A model generated the notes under the pieces. The model did no database searches. It was given only the letters and a program-made list of their open reading frames with translations, and was not told where the DNA came from. A stretch of DNA of 64,000 nucleotides. Origin: CAWAHD01 sp963781785 (GTDB lineage Bacteria > Planctomycetota > Planctomycetia > Isosphaerales > Isosphaeraceae). The position numbers and the translations under genes were made by a program. This document shows positions 18,792-27,298 of the stretch, piece after piece. Location: contig CAWAHD010000001.1 in assembly GCA_963781785.1 (NCBI GenBank), positions 1,426,001 to 1,490,000 of the forward strand. The letters run 5' to 3'. The stretch's first letter is position 1. Each line of letters begins with the position of its first letter.

Positions 18792-19718
18792 TTAGCCAGG
18801 CAAGAACGTCTTCTTGGCAAGCTCACCATCCTTGAGCTTGGGAGCTGCTGCTTTTGGCTTGGCGGTATCTTTGAGCTTGGAATCGGCAGTTTTTTCCTTG
18901 GCAGCATCGGTTGGTGAAGGAGGCTCTGGCCGCTCGCTGCCGAGTTTGTCTCCGTCGTCGTCGAGCCAGGCGTGCTCGGTCGGGGCGCGCATGTCGGCAT
19001 CGAAGCTCGCCTGGACGTTCTCACTGGTCCGGACAAACAGCTCCCAGACCGATACCTTCCCGTCCTTGTCGGCGTCCAGTTCCGCCGGAGCCAGCTTGCT
19101 GACATCAACAAGCGCCTGCGGAAATTCGGTTTCGTTAAACTCCTGGTCTCGGGTCGTCGCGGTGATGACGATGCGGCCCTTGGCTGAGAGGCCCGACAGG
19201 AACCAGCCCGAACCGGGCGTGGTCAGCCAGAAGACCTGCTCGCGGCATGTGATCCCACTAAAGAGGGCACCGAACTCGCCGTCAGAAAGGTCGGGACCCG
19301 GCAGATGAAGGTAGGCGTGATCCTCGCGTTCGTTGGCGTGCCCGAGGGTGAAGACCCAGAGGCGGCCATCCGGAGCGAGCGAGCGCTGGATCGAGGCAAC
19401 TTCATCGGCGATCGCCTTGGCCGTGGCGGGCCCGGCGGCCAGATCGGAATTACCCTTTTCCCCGAAGAGGATCCGGATGCCGGCGGCCGGGAACTTGAGC
19501 GGGCCGCTCAGCCAATCGCGCCAGGCGCGGGCGGTGTCGCGGAACCGGGTCTCATGCTGGGAGTCTCCGGAAAGGCCGACCACGATCAATGCGCGATCGC
19601 CTCGGGGCGGCGAATCCGGTTTCACCGGTGCGGCTGCCTCCTGGGCAGCAAGCGACAGTCCGGCCGAGACCGCTAGACCGAATGAGCCAATCGCGACACC
19701 GAGTTTCGACAAAGGCAT
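18792..19718 (-). CDS. secreted caspase/legumain-like fold protein, catalytic Cys not evident
   Basis: 308 residues from ATG 19718, chosen because GGAGG lies eight bases upstream and a signal peptide follows (GVAIGSFGLAVSAGLSLAAQ). The body begins ALIVVGLSGDSQHETRF and carries LWVFTLGHANERED, where the His is in the place of the caspase/legumain catalytic His, then LPGPDLSDGEF, RIVITATTRDQEFNETEF, a DADKDGKVSVWELF EF-hand-like segment, and TEHAWLDDDGD. I recall this order of motifs from planctomycete C13/C14-like proteins, but this is recognition by eye. Where the active-site Cys is expected the sequence reads VFWLTTPGSGWF, so the protein may be a pseudoenzyme. The Lys-rich C-terminus is low complexity. 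The gene lies downstream of the TIR-WD40 gene. Confidence 0.5.
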   Translation of the reverse strand: MPLSKLGVAIGSFGLAVSAGLSLAAQEAAAPVKPDSPPRGDRALIVVGLSGDSQHETRFRDTARAWRDWLSGPLKFPAAGIRILFGEKGNSDLAAGPATAKAIADEVASIQRSLAPDGRLWVFTLGHANEREDHAYLHLPGPDLSDGEFGALFSGITCREQVFWLTTPGSGWFLSGLSAKGRIVITATTRDQEFNETEFPQALVDVSKLAPAELDADKDGKVSVWELFVRTSENVQASFDADMRAPTEHAWLDDDGDKLGSERPEPPSPTDAAKEKTADSKLKDTAKPKAAAPKLKDGELAKKTFLPG

Positions 19719-19828
19719 CGGCGCGACCCTCCTTTGATGTGAAGCCAAGGGACGATTGTAGTGGGACTCTTGTCCGGATGCAATGTTCGCGGCTTCGTTG
19801 CTTGTCTTTCGTACGGGAAAGCGTTTCA

Positions 19829-22800
19829 TTATCGCGGCGTTTCCGCGGGAACCGGCAGGTCGGGAAAGGTCGCGCGGTAGGCTTCATCGGGGAAATACTG
19901 GCGCCATTCATCCCGGGTCAAGTTCCGGTTGGCGATCTGGGCGGCGATGGATTTCCAGGATTCAGGATTCAAATCGCACAGCGCAACGCCGCTGCCGGGG
20001 CCGCCAAAACCGGCTGCGATCGTCTTGCCGTCAGGGCTGAAGGCCACGCACGACACGAGGCCCTCAAACACGTGGAGCGGGACGTTGATCAGCCGTCCGT
20101 GGCCGGCAGCGTCCCACAGCACCACACCGTTCTTCAGGAGACGGCGGAAACCGGCTGTGACAGTGTTGCCGTCTGGGCTGAAGGCCACGCTGACAACTCT
20201 GCCCTCCTCAACGTCAAGCGGGGCGTCGACCATCCGCTTTCGGCCGTTTGTGTCCCACAGTACGACGCCGCTCGCGGCGATGGCGCCCGTGTAGCCAGCG
20301 GCAAGGGTCTTGGTGTCGGGACTGAACGCAATGCTGATGACGTCGCCCTCCTTTATATCAAGCGGGGGATCCATTAGCCGCTTGCGGCTGGCCGCGTCCC
20401 ACAACACCACCCCTCCGCCGCCGGCGTAATCGTAGCCGGCCGCGATGGTCTTGCCGTCGGGGCTGAAGGCCACGCTCCAAACGCTGCCCTCGGGCACGCC
20501 GAGCGGGGCATCGCCGAGCCGCTTGAAGGTGGCCGCGTCCCAGAGCACCACGCCGCCGGCGCGGTAACCGGCCGCGATGGTCTTGCCGTCTGGGCTGAAG
20601 GCCACGCTCGAAACAGGTCCCTCCTTCACGTCGAGCGGGGCATCGAGTAGCCGCCTATAGCCGGCCGCGTCCCAGAGCACCACTCCGCCGCTGCCGGCGA
20701 AGCTGAAGTCTTCGCTCTCGCCATAACCGGCCGCGATGGTCTTGCCGTCGGGGCTGAAGGCCACGCTGTTAACGTCACCCTCCGTCACACGCAGCGGCAC
20801 ATCGACCAGCCGGTTGCGGCCGGCCGCGTCCCAGAGCGCCACGCCGCCGCCCCCAGCGCCGCCGCGATAACCGGCTGCGATGGTCTTGCGGTCGGGGCTG
20901 AAGGCCACGCTGCTAACGTCGCCCTCCGTGACGTCAAGGAGCGCATCGACCGGCCGGTCGCGGCCGCCCACCTCCCAGAGCACCACGCCGCCGACGCCGC
21001 GGCGGGTGCCGTAACCCGCCGCGATGGTCTTGCCGTCGGGACTGTAGGCCACGCTGTTAACGAGGCCCTCGGTCACGGCGAACGACGCGTCGTCGACCCG
21101 CGTCCGACCGGTCGCGTAGCAGCACGCCACCCCGCCGCTGCCACGGACGCTGTAACCAGCAATGACGATGTTGCCGTCGGGGCGGAAGGCCACGCTCGTA
21201 ACGTCGCCGTCCTTCACGTCGAGCGGGGTATCGCCGAGCCGCTTGTAGGTGGCCGCGTCCCAGAGCGCCACGCCGCCGCCTGGGGTAGAGAACCCGTGAC
21301 CGGCCGCGATGGTCTTGCCGTCGGGGCTGAAGGCCACGCTCGAAACCTGACCCTCCTTCACATCGAGCGGGGCGTCAACCAGCCGCTTGCCTCCGGCGGC
21401 GTCCCACAGCACGACGCCTCCAGCGTGAAAGGAGATGCGGTAACCGGCCGCGATGGTCTTGCCGTCGGGGCTGAAGGCCACGCTGGTCACTTGAGCGTCA
21501 GTGACTCCAAGCGGAGCATCGAAGAGACGCTGGCGGCTGGCCGCGCCCCACAGCACCACGCCGGCGCCGCGGAGTGAGTAACCGGCAGCGATATTCTTGC
21601 CGTCGGGGCTGAAGGCCACGCTGTGCACGTAGCCCTCCTTCACTCGGAGCGGCGCATCGAGCAACCGCTGGCGGCTGGCCGCGTCCCACAGCACGATGCC
21701 GCCCTTGCCGTCGCGGGCACGGTAACCGGCCGCGATGGTCTTGCCATCGGGGCTGAAGGCAACGGCGCTGATGTAGCCCTCCTTCACGTCGAGGGCGGTA
21801 TCGAGTAGCCGGTTGCGGCCGGCCGCGTCCCAGAGCACCACGCCGCTCCCGTGGCCGTCCTCGTAACCGGTAGCGAGGATCTTGCCGTCGGGGCTGAATG
21901 CCACGCTCGAAACCGAACCCTCGTCGACGTGGAGATACGAGCTCAGCCAAGGTCTGGCCCGCAATGCATTCAAGAGGCAGTTGCGTGCTTCGAGCGTGTT
22001 AGCAGCTCGGAGCGCCTCGACCGCCAGGATCAGGGACAAGTCCAGCCTCTTATCCCGCGCCATCGAGGAAAGAGCCGCAAGCTGCCGGGAGGTCGCGATC
22101 TTCGCGAGTGCGGTCGCTCGTTTAGTCGCTTCCTGTGCCGCCAGCCGTTGATTCTTCTCGTTGGCCTCTGCCTTGAGAGCGGCCTTTGCTTTGGCGCCGG
22201 CTTCATTCCGCTGGATCCAGGCATAGACACCGAGTATCGAAGCGGCGACGGCCACGGCCGCGAGTGTGCGGGCCAGCCAGCGAAGCTTCTCCTGCTGGGC
22301 GCGCTCGCGGGCGATCCGCCTGTCCTCGGCGGCGATACTCTCCCTCAAGAACTCACCTTCCGGGTCAGGGAAGTCGTCGGCGTGGCTGGCCAGCCAGCGC
22401 CGAGCCTCCGCCACGCGAGCCCCGCTCAACAGGTAAAGCGAGGAACGATCGTGGGCTTCCCAGTCCTTGACCTGATTCAGGACATTCTTTTTCCAGAGCA
22501 TGAATTCCCGGCTCTCGGAGAGCCACCCCGCCAGCTCGTGCCAGACGCGGAAGAGCGACTCATGCGTCACCTCGACCACGTCGCCACTCGAGCTGAGCAG
22601 CCGGGCTTTCACGAAGGCTTCGAGGATCGGCGCGGCCCGATCGGGCACGTCTGCCCAGCGGCAGGGCTGGCGCGTGAACTGGCCCTCATCATTCACGCGT
22701 ACCAGCTTGAGAAAGGCCCGACGCAGCATGGGGCTGATCTCCGGCGTCCACGCGGTGTCGGTCTTGATGCGCTCGACGACGCGGACAACTGCCCCGGTGA

Positions 22801-24108
22801 TGCCGCCGAGATCCTCGCGGTATGCCTTCAGCGTCAATCGTTCCTGCTCGCGACAGCGCTCGTACATCTCGCGGAGTGTAAATGCCAACAGCGGCAAGGC
22901 GTCATCGGTCCGCGCGTCGGCAATCATCGACGGGACGAGCCCCGGTTCCAGCACGATCCCCGCCCGGTCAGCCGGGCCTTCGATCACCTGGGGAAAGTTC
23001 TCCACCGGCAACTGGCCGAGAGGCAAATCAGCGAACGCGACGCCTGAGAGGGACGGGTGAATCTGAAAGCTGCCCAGGAAGTCGGAACGGAGCGTGAGTA
23101 GCCCAAACACCCGGCCGCCGCGCCGTTCGGTCGCGCGCCTGAGCACGTTCAAGAAGGCCGAGGCGTCGGCGCTCTCAACGTTCTGGAACAGTTCTTCGAC
23201 TTGATCCACCACGATCAGGACCGACGCCTCGCGGCGGCCGAGGACCATGGTGAGGTCGTCTGCATACTCAGTCAGCACCGACATCGCCAGCGCGGTGGCG
23301 CCGCGCCATCGCCATCGTTCGCCGCGCCGCCCTCGTTCCGAAGGCGATCGCGGATCGTTTTCCAGTCCGGTCGCGCTGTGCCCTCTGGAAATGCCGAGGA
23401 CAAGGATCGGGCCAGCTCGCTTGTCGGTTCGGCCCCGGGACGAAACGGGTCGACGATCACCCAGCGCGACCGATCCTTGCGCAGTCTCGGCAAGACGCCC
23501 GCGCGGACCAGCGACGACTTGCCGCTGCCGGAGGAGCCGACCACCACGAGCAGACGCGGCTCCCCCTGGCGCTGCATCCGCGTCAGCGTCTCGATCACCT
23601 GCCGGATTTCGTCATCGCGGCCAAAGTAGATACCTGCGTCCTCGGCATCAAAGTAGCTCAGCCCGGGGAAAGGGGGTCGCCTGGGGTCGTAGTCGAAACT
23701 GTCCCAGGGATCGAGTCCCACGGCACGGAGGCCGTCGAAGAGCCGCCTGTAGGCCTCATCCGGCCCGACGGCGGTCAGGTCGATCACCTGGCGGTCCGTC
23801 AGGATGTTCTCCACCCGGCACGGGCTGATCCTGATCGGGAAAATCGGCTTGCCCAGAGCCTTCGCCTGAGCGACCTCCACGAAGCACCAGCGGGAATCCA
23901 TCGAGCTCGCGCTGCACAGGACGACGACCGCGCGGGCGAGCCTCAGGTTTCGGTACAGCTCGCGCTCCCAGTCCCGCCCGACCGTTATCCCGGAGTCGGG
24001 ATCAAAGTCCAGAAAGAGGGAGTCATAGCCATGCTCCTTGAGCCGGCGAGAGAGGTCCGCGGCGACCTCATTATCCTGACTGCTATGGCTCAGGAAGATG
24101 CTTGCCAT
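19829..24108 (-). CDS. TIR - nSTAND1 NTPase - WD40 protein (one apparent frameshift)
   Basis: About 1426 residues. Residues 1-135 form a TIR domain: SIFLSHSSQDNEVAADLSRR at the start and SRWCFVEVAQAKALGKPIFP with the Glu in the NADase position. A FPGLSYFDAEDAGIYFGRD linker leads to a STAND NTPase of the nSTAND1 type: Walker A GSSGSGKSSLVRAG, Walker B VLIVVDQVEELF, then a winged-helix-like part (LTLKAYREDLGGITGAVVRV). A membrane-like helix (LARTLAAVAVAASILGVYAW) and coiled coil precede 14 WD40-like repeats built on SVAFSPDGKTIAAGY and GGVVLWDAA. The frame changes near 23290-23310, between DGDG and ALAMSVLTEYADD, i.e. between Walker A and B, so the gene is almost certainly one unit. TIR-STAND proteins are known NAD-depleting immune sensors in bacteria; that role here is inference. 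A GTG at 24156 would add 16 residues. Confidence 0.82.
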
Positions 24109-24139
24109 TGCGCCATTCCCAGACGATTCGTCGAGCGAG

Positions 24140-24376
24140 TCATCGCGCTCGCTCACTTCGCAGGAATATGCCGTTCGATTCGGTGGTGCGTTTTCCCTGG
24201 CGGGAGGTGCAGCCCTGAGAGTTAACGCGGCCGAGCTTCTTCGCGATGCGCTTTTCGAGGCAACGCACCAACGTCGTCACCCATCCCAGCCTGTCGGCGA
24301 AGGCCGGGTCGGGCCCATCGTCCACGTGGGCGTAACTGATGAAGATATCAGGCTTGTCGGGGTGAACGTACGCCAT
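24140..24376 (-). pseudogene. truncated TIR-domain gene
   Basis: From ATG 24376 the first 50 residues read as the start of a TIR domain (DIFISYAHVDDGPDPAFADR, then GWVTTLVRCLEKRIAKKLGR). After about 24227 the similarity stops and an unrelated tail runs to a stop at 24140. The usual continuation of this TIR subfamily, with its catalytic Glu, is missing, so the gene is a 5' remnant. It lies directly upstream of, and in the same direction as, the intact TIR-nSTAND1-WD40 gene. It may be left from a duplication or replacement at this locus, or could still supply the promoter for the gene downstream. Confidence 0.6.
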
Positions 24377-24391
24377 GCGGAACTCTCGCAA

Positions 24392-25114
24392 GCCGCTTGC
24401 TGCCCGCTCTGAAATCTGTGGTGCCGAATCGGGCTTTCTTGACGACGAAGGTCATGCCACGGATCGGTTACATTGAAGCATCTTCGCAGTGTGCACGCCA
24501 GAGTTTGCACGACCCGACGGCGACAGCTCGACCCAGCCACCGCAGGGGAACGATCAATCTGGAACGCTCGCTCTGGGGCTCGGCCGCTCTTTCCTCTCAG
24601 CTCGCTCGCGCGGGGCAATAGGGTGCCTGAATGACCTTGCGTGTCTTTGCGACGCACGATCACCAAAGGTCGCCGCGACTCCCCGGCCTCCGGCCGTGGG
24701 CCCGCCGACCCCGCCGTGGGGCCCGACTAGAGGTCTCCGCTGCGCGATCGGCTGCTTTCGACACGATCGGCGCGACTCCCCGGCCTCTGGCCGTGGGCCT
24801 GCGGACCCCGCCCTGGGGCCTGACCGGCGGTCTCCGATGCGCTATCCGCTGCTTTCGACGCGTCCCAAACTCCTGCAAGGGCATTTCGTGCGTCGTCAAT
24901 CTTCGACCGGCCGGTACGACGCCGGGCGACCTTCGGTCTTGCAACGGGCGGGGTCGGGAGACCCGCGCCCATCAACCGGTCGATTGAGAATTGAAGGGAC
25001 ACCACCGGGCTCGAGCGAACGCCTATCGACCGTGGTTGCCACATGGGAGTAAAATGATTGAGCGGGAATTAAGCAGTCGTGCGCTCGAAGTGTGCCCCGA
25101 GGCTCGATCGACCC
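24392..25114. other. 723-bp gap with tandem and dispersed repeats, no gene
   Basis: No supportable coding sequence. The ORFs here are Arg/Pro-rich and overlap in several frames, as expected of GC-rich repeats. It holds a tandem repeat (24674-24865) and one copy of a dispersed intergenic element (about 24926-25012). The promoter of the HEAT-repeat gene is presumably at its right end (GGGAGTAAAATGA, about 25044-25056). Confidence 0.6.
24674..24865. repeat. 97-bp imperfect tandem duplication
   Basis: Two head-to-tail copies, 24674-24770 and 24771-24865. Both start CGCGACTCCCCGGCCT and end GCTGCTTTCGAC followed by a few variable bases. They differ at roughly a tenth of positions. The units are GC-rich and contain internal GGGGCC/GGCCCC-type inverted matches that could fold. 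No coding function is seen. Confidence 0.75.
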
Positions 25115-26242
25115 ATGCGCCTGCCAAGGATCCGGTTCCGCATCCGGACGCTCCTCTTGATTGTTGCTTTATCCGGTCTCGGCCTTGCCGGCGTGCGCAT
25201 CTACCGCGACGGCATCGAAGCGCACTGGCTCGTCTTGAAGCTGCGCTACGGAAGCGTTGAGGCGAGACGAGCCGCGGCACACGACGCTTGGGAGTCGGAG
25301 CGGACGGCGTTTGCTCTTGCCGTGTTGGACTCCGTCGGCTCCGGCCCAGCCAGTCCGCGGACCGGTGCGTCATCGGGCCGCAGCGAGCGTCGGGCCGCAC
25401 TGTTGATTCCCGCCCTGATCCGGGCCGCAAAAGACCCCGATGCAGGCTGTCGCGCAAGCGCGCTAAAGTCTCTCGATCACATGGCCACGCTCTTCGGACC
25501 AGCGTCCGAGCAGACTCTGGTCCTGCGTCAGATCCTCGCGGCTACGCGAGACCACGACGCGAATGTGCGGGCAACCGCCGTGGACTCGTTGGTCGGCCTC
25601 GCCCAGCGGGACACGACGGCGGTGATCGACGCGTTTCGATCGGCGCTGAATGATCCGTCCGTTTTGGTACGGCGCGAGGCAGCGTCTCAACTGGGGGTGC
25701 TGGGGGCGATCGTCCCGGAGACGCGGCCCGACGTCGCTTCGATTCTCATCCCCCTCCTGGCGAGCCGGGAAGACTCTCGTGTCCGGGTTCCAGCGGCATG
25801 GGGATTGTGTGTCTTCGGCCGCGACCATGGCCGGCACCCTCCTGGCGGCGGTCGGGATGTTGTTCCCGCCCTCGTCGCGGCGCTCCATGACACTGACGTC
25901 GATGTCCGCCGGACCGCGGCCTTCATTCTCAGTGCGACTCGGTTCGGGTCCCATGGAGAAACGATCTCAGCGTGGAACGAGAGAAGAGCGTCGATCCTCC
26001 CGGCCCTCTTGGCGGCACTCTCCGACGACGACACGGCCATGCGCGAGGAGTCGGCTCTGGCGTTTTTCGGCTTCGGGCAGCGCAACCCGAGAGTCATCGC
26101 ACTGATCGAGCAGGCCGCGCGCGAGCCGAATCGACCGTGGAAGGCCCGGTTCGACTCGGCGCTTAAAGAGTGGGAGGCCGATCCGGGGACCAAGAAACCG
26201 ACGGTCCGCAACGCGTCGCCGTCAAAGCCGTGGAACGACTGA
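25115..26242 (+). CDS. membrane-anchored HEAT-repeat protein
   Basis: 375 residues from ATG 25115; the longer reading from GTG 25079 adds 12 residues ahead of a clear membrane anchor (RFRIRTLLLIVALSGLGLAG, residues 7-27), so the shorter form is preferred. Basic residues before the helix suggest an N-in topology. The body is a run of HEAT-type helical repeats of 35-45 residues: DPDAGCRASALKSLDHMA, DANVRATAVDSLVGLA, DPSVLVRREAASQLGVLG, DTDVDVRRTAAFILSA, DDDTAMREESALAFFGFG. HEAT proteins are binding scaffolds; the partner is unknown. The arginine-rich anchor is common in Isosphaeraceae proteins. It lies between two copies of a dispersed intergenic repeat, which suggests that it is a mobile or accessory cassette. 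Confidence 0.75.
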   Translation: MRLPRIRFRIRTLLLIVALSGLGLAGVRIYRDGIEAHWLVLKLRYGSVEARRAAAHDAWESERTAFALAVLDSVGSGPASPRTGASSGRSERRAALLIPALIRAAKDPDAGCRASALKSLDHMATLFGPASEQTLVLRQILAATRDHDANVRATAVDSLVGLAQRDTTAVIDAFRSALNDPSVLVRREAASQLGVLGAIVPETRPDVASILIPLLASREDSRVRVPAAWGLCVFGRDHGRHPPGGGRDVVPALVAALHDTDVDVRRTAAFILSATRFGSHGETISAWNERRASILPALLAALSDDDTAMREESALAFFGFGQRNPRVIALIEQAAREPNRPWKARFDSALKEWEADPGTKKPTVRNASPSKPWND

Positions 26243-26299
26243 ATGAACGAGCTCCAACGGGAAACAGCCCCGCGCGCCCCTTTTGATGGAGCGGAGAGA

Positions 26300-26370
26300 C
26301 CTGCGGTCTTGGGAGGGCCCACCAGCCCGTCGATCGCGGTTTGAAGTGACACTGGACCAGCGCCAGGTAT
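26300..26370. repeat. dispersed intergenic element, second copy
   Basis: The stretch from GACCTGCGGTCTTG to TTTGAAGTGACACTGG resembles 24926-25012 (GACCTTCGGTCTTG to ATTGAAGGGACACCAC), with a variable middle holding a GTCGAT core. In both places a TAAAAT or TAGAAT box follows 30-45 bp later, upstream of a plus-strand gene. It may be a dispersed repeat that carries promoter elements. Confidence 0.45.
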
Positions 26371-26497
26371 GAATCCTCGGCGCACCGGGGTAGAATTAAG
26401 AAGCGTCTGGGCGGATTGCCGCGACCCAGCAATGGCAACGAGAGCGGTAGAAAGTTGTCACGGATGGCTTTTCGGAACCGTTGCCCTGGGCAATTCG

Positions 26498-27151
26498 ATG
26501 CGGGCCGTTAGTCTTGATTTTCTGGCTCAGCAACTTGAACTTGGCGAGCAACTCCTGCAAGCGAGAGGGACGATGTTCACGCCGCAGGATCTCCCAGGTC
26601 GCTACGGGCGAGTGGTCAAGGCCGTCGACCATTTGCTTCAGGCCCTCGAATGCGAAGCGGTCGTGGCCGGTGGATGGGCCGTCTGGCATCACAGTTATTT
26701 CGCCCGCATGACGCAGGATATCGACATCGCGCTGGCGAAGGAGCGAGTCGACGTGTTCGTTCAGGACGCGGCGGTTTCCGGCTTCGAGGTTCTGCCGCAG
26801 CCAAAAGGCCGTTGGCCCAAGCTTCGGCACAAGGAGACCGACATTCAGGTCGATATTCTCCCCGAAGGCGAACGGCCAGGCACAGCGAACAAGCTGGCCC
26901 CTACAACGATCCCGAACCCCAGCGTCATGGGTGCGGCCGGTTTTCTGCTTCGCTACATCGACATGCCCGCACTCGCGGAACTGAAACTTGCCGCCGGCCG
27001 TGGTCGCGATGAAAGCGACGTCATCGAGTTGATGCGGGCGAATCCCGCAAGCGCCAGCATGATCCGTCAACATCTCGCCGGCATCCACGAGCAATACGTC
27101 GACGCCTTTGATCGACTGCTGGAACGAGCTCGCGAACAAGAAGATCAATGA
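26498..27151 (+). CDS. minimal nucleotidyltransferase (AbiEii/MNT-like fold)
   Basis: 217 residues from ATG 26498; an ATG at 26573 preceded by GAGAGGG is the main alternative. The nucleotidyltransferase signature is VVAGGWAVWHHSYFARMTQD followed by IDIALA: a glycine-rich turn, an Arg, and the DID metal-binding pair near residues 60-88. Later FLLRYIDMPALAELKLAAGR gives the usual Lys-containing helix, and RDESDVIELM resembles the C-terminal part of AbiEii- and DUF6036-like proteins. Such proteins include antitoxin-like MNT domains and AbiEii toxins of type IV toxin-antitoxin systems. No AbiEi or HEPN partner is adjacent, so it may act alone. Convergent with the broken oxidoreductase at 27299. 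Confidence 0.65.
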   Translation: MRAVSLDFLAQQLELGEQLLQARGTMFTPQDLPGRYGRVVKAVDHLLQALECEAVVAGGWAVWHHSYFARMTQDIDIALAKERVDVFVQDAAVSGFEVLPQPKGRWPKLRHKETDIQVDILPEGERPGTANKLAPTTIPNPSVMGAAGFLLRYIDMPALAELKLAAGRGRDESDVIELMRANPASASMIRQHLAGIHEQYVDAFDRLLERAREQEDQ

Positions 27152-27237
27152 TCGCCCGCCGCCTGGGCCGCCTCGAGTCCACTGGTGGCCGTCAATTGCG
27201 GGAACGGGTAACGTCGCGAATGCTGGGAACCCGGGCG

Positions 27238-27274
27238 ATCGCTCCACGATCCGCCGTCTGGATCGTGGGGCGAT
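27238..27274. terminator. strong hairpin between convergent genes
   Basis: ATCGCTCCACGATCC and GGATCGTGGGGCGAT form a 15-bp stem with one G-T pair and a 7-base loop. It lies between the ends of the nucleotidyltransferase gene and the oxidoreductase, so it can serve both directions, although a T tract is lacking. Confidence 0.6.
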
Positions 27275-27298
27275 ATCCGAGTGTCGGCGCTTAGGGTC

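Noticed and set aside
19829..22000. CRISPR-like repeat array
   Set aside because: The regular repeats encode WD40 units in frame, with coding periodicity and no constant short repeat with unique spacers.
21851..23047. 398-codon plus-strand ORF opposite the STAND domain
   Set aside because: Antisense to conserved NTPase sequence and has no domain of its own.
23284..23310. Programmed ribosomal frameshift in the TIR-STAND gene
   Set aside because: No slippery heptamer or clear downstream structure was seen, and many other genes in the window show similar single-base breaks.
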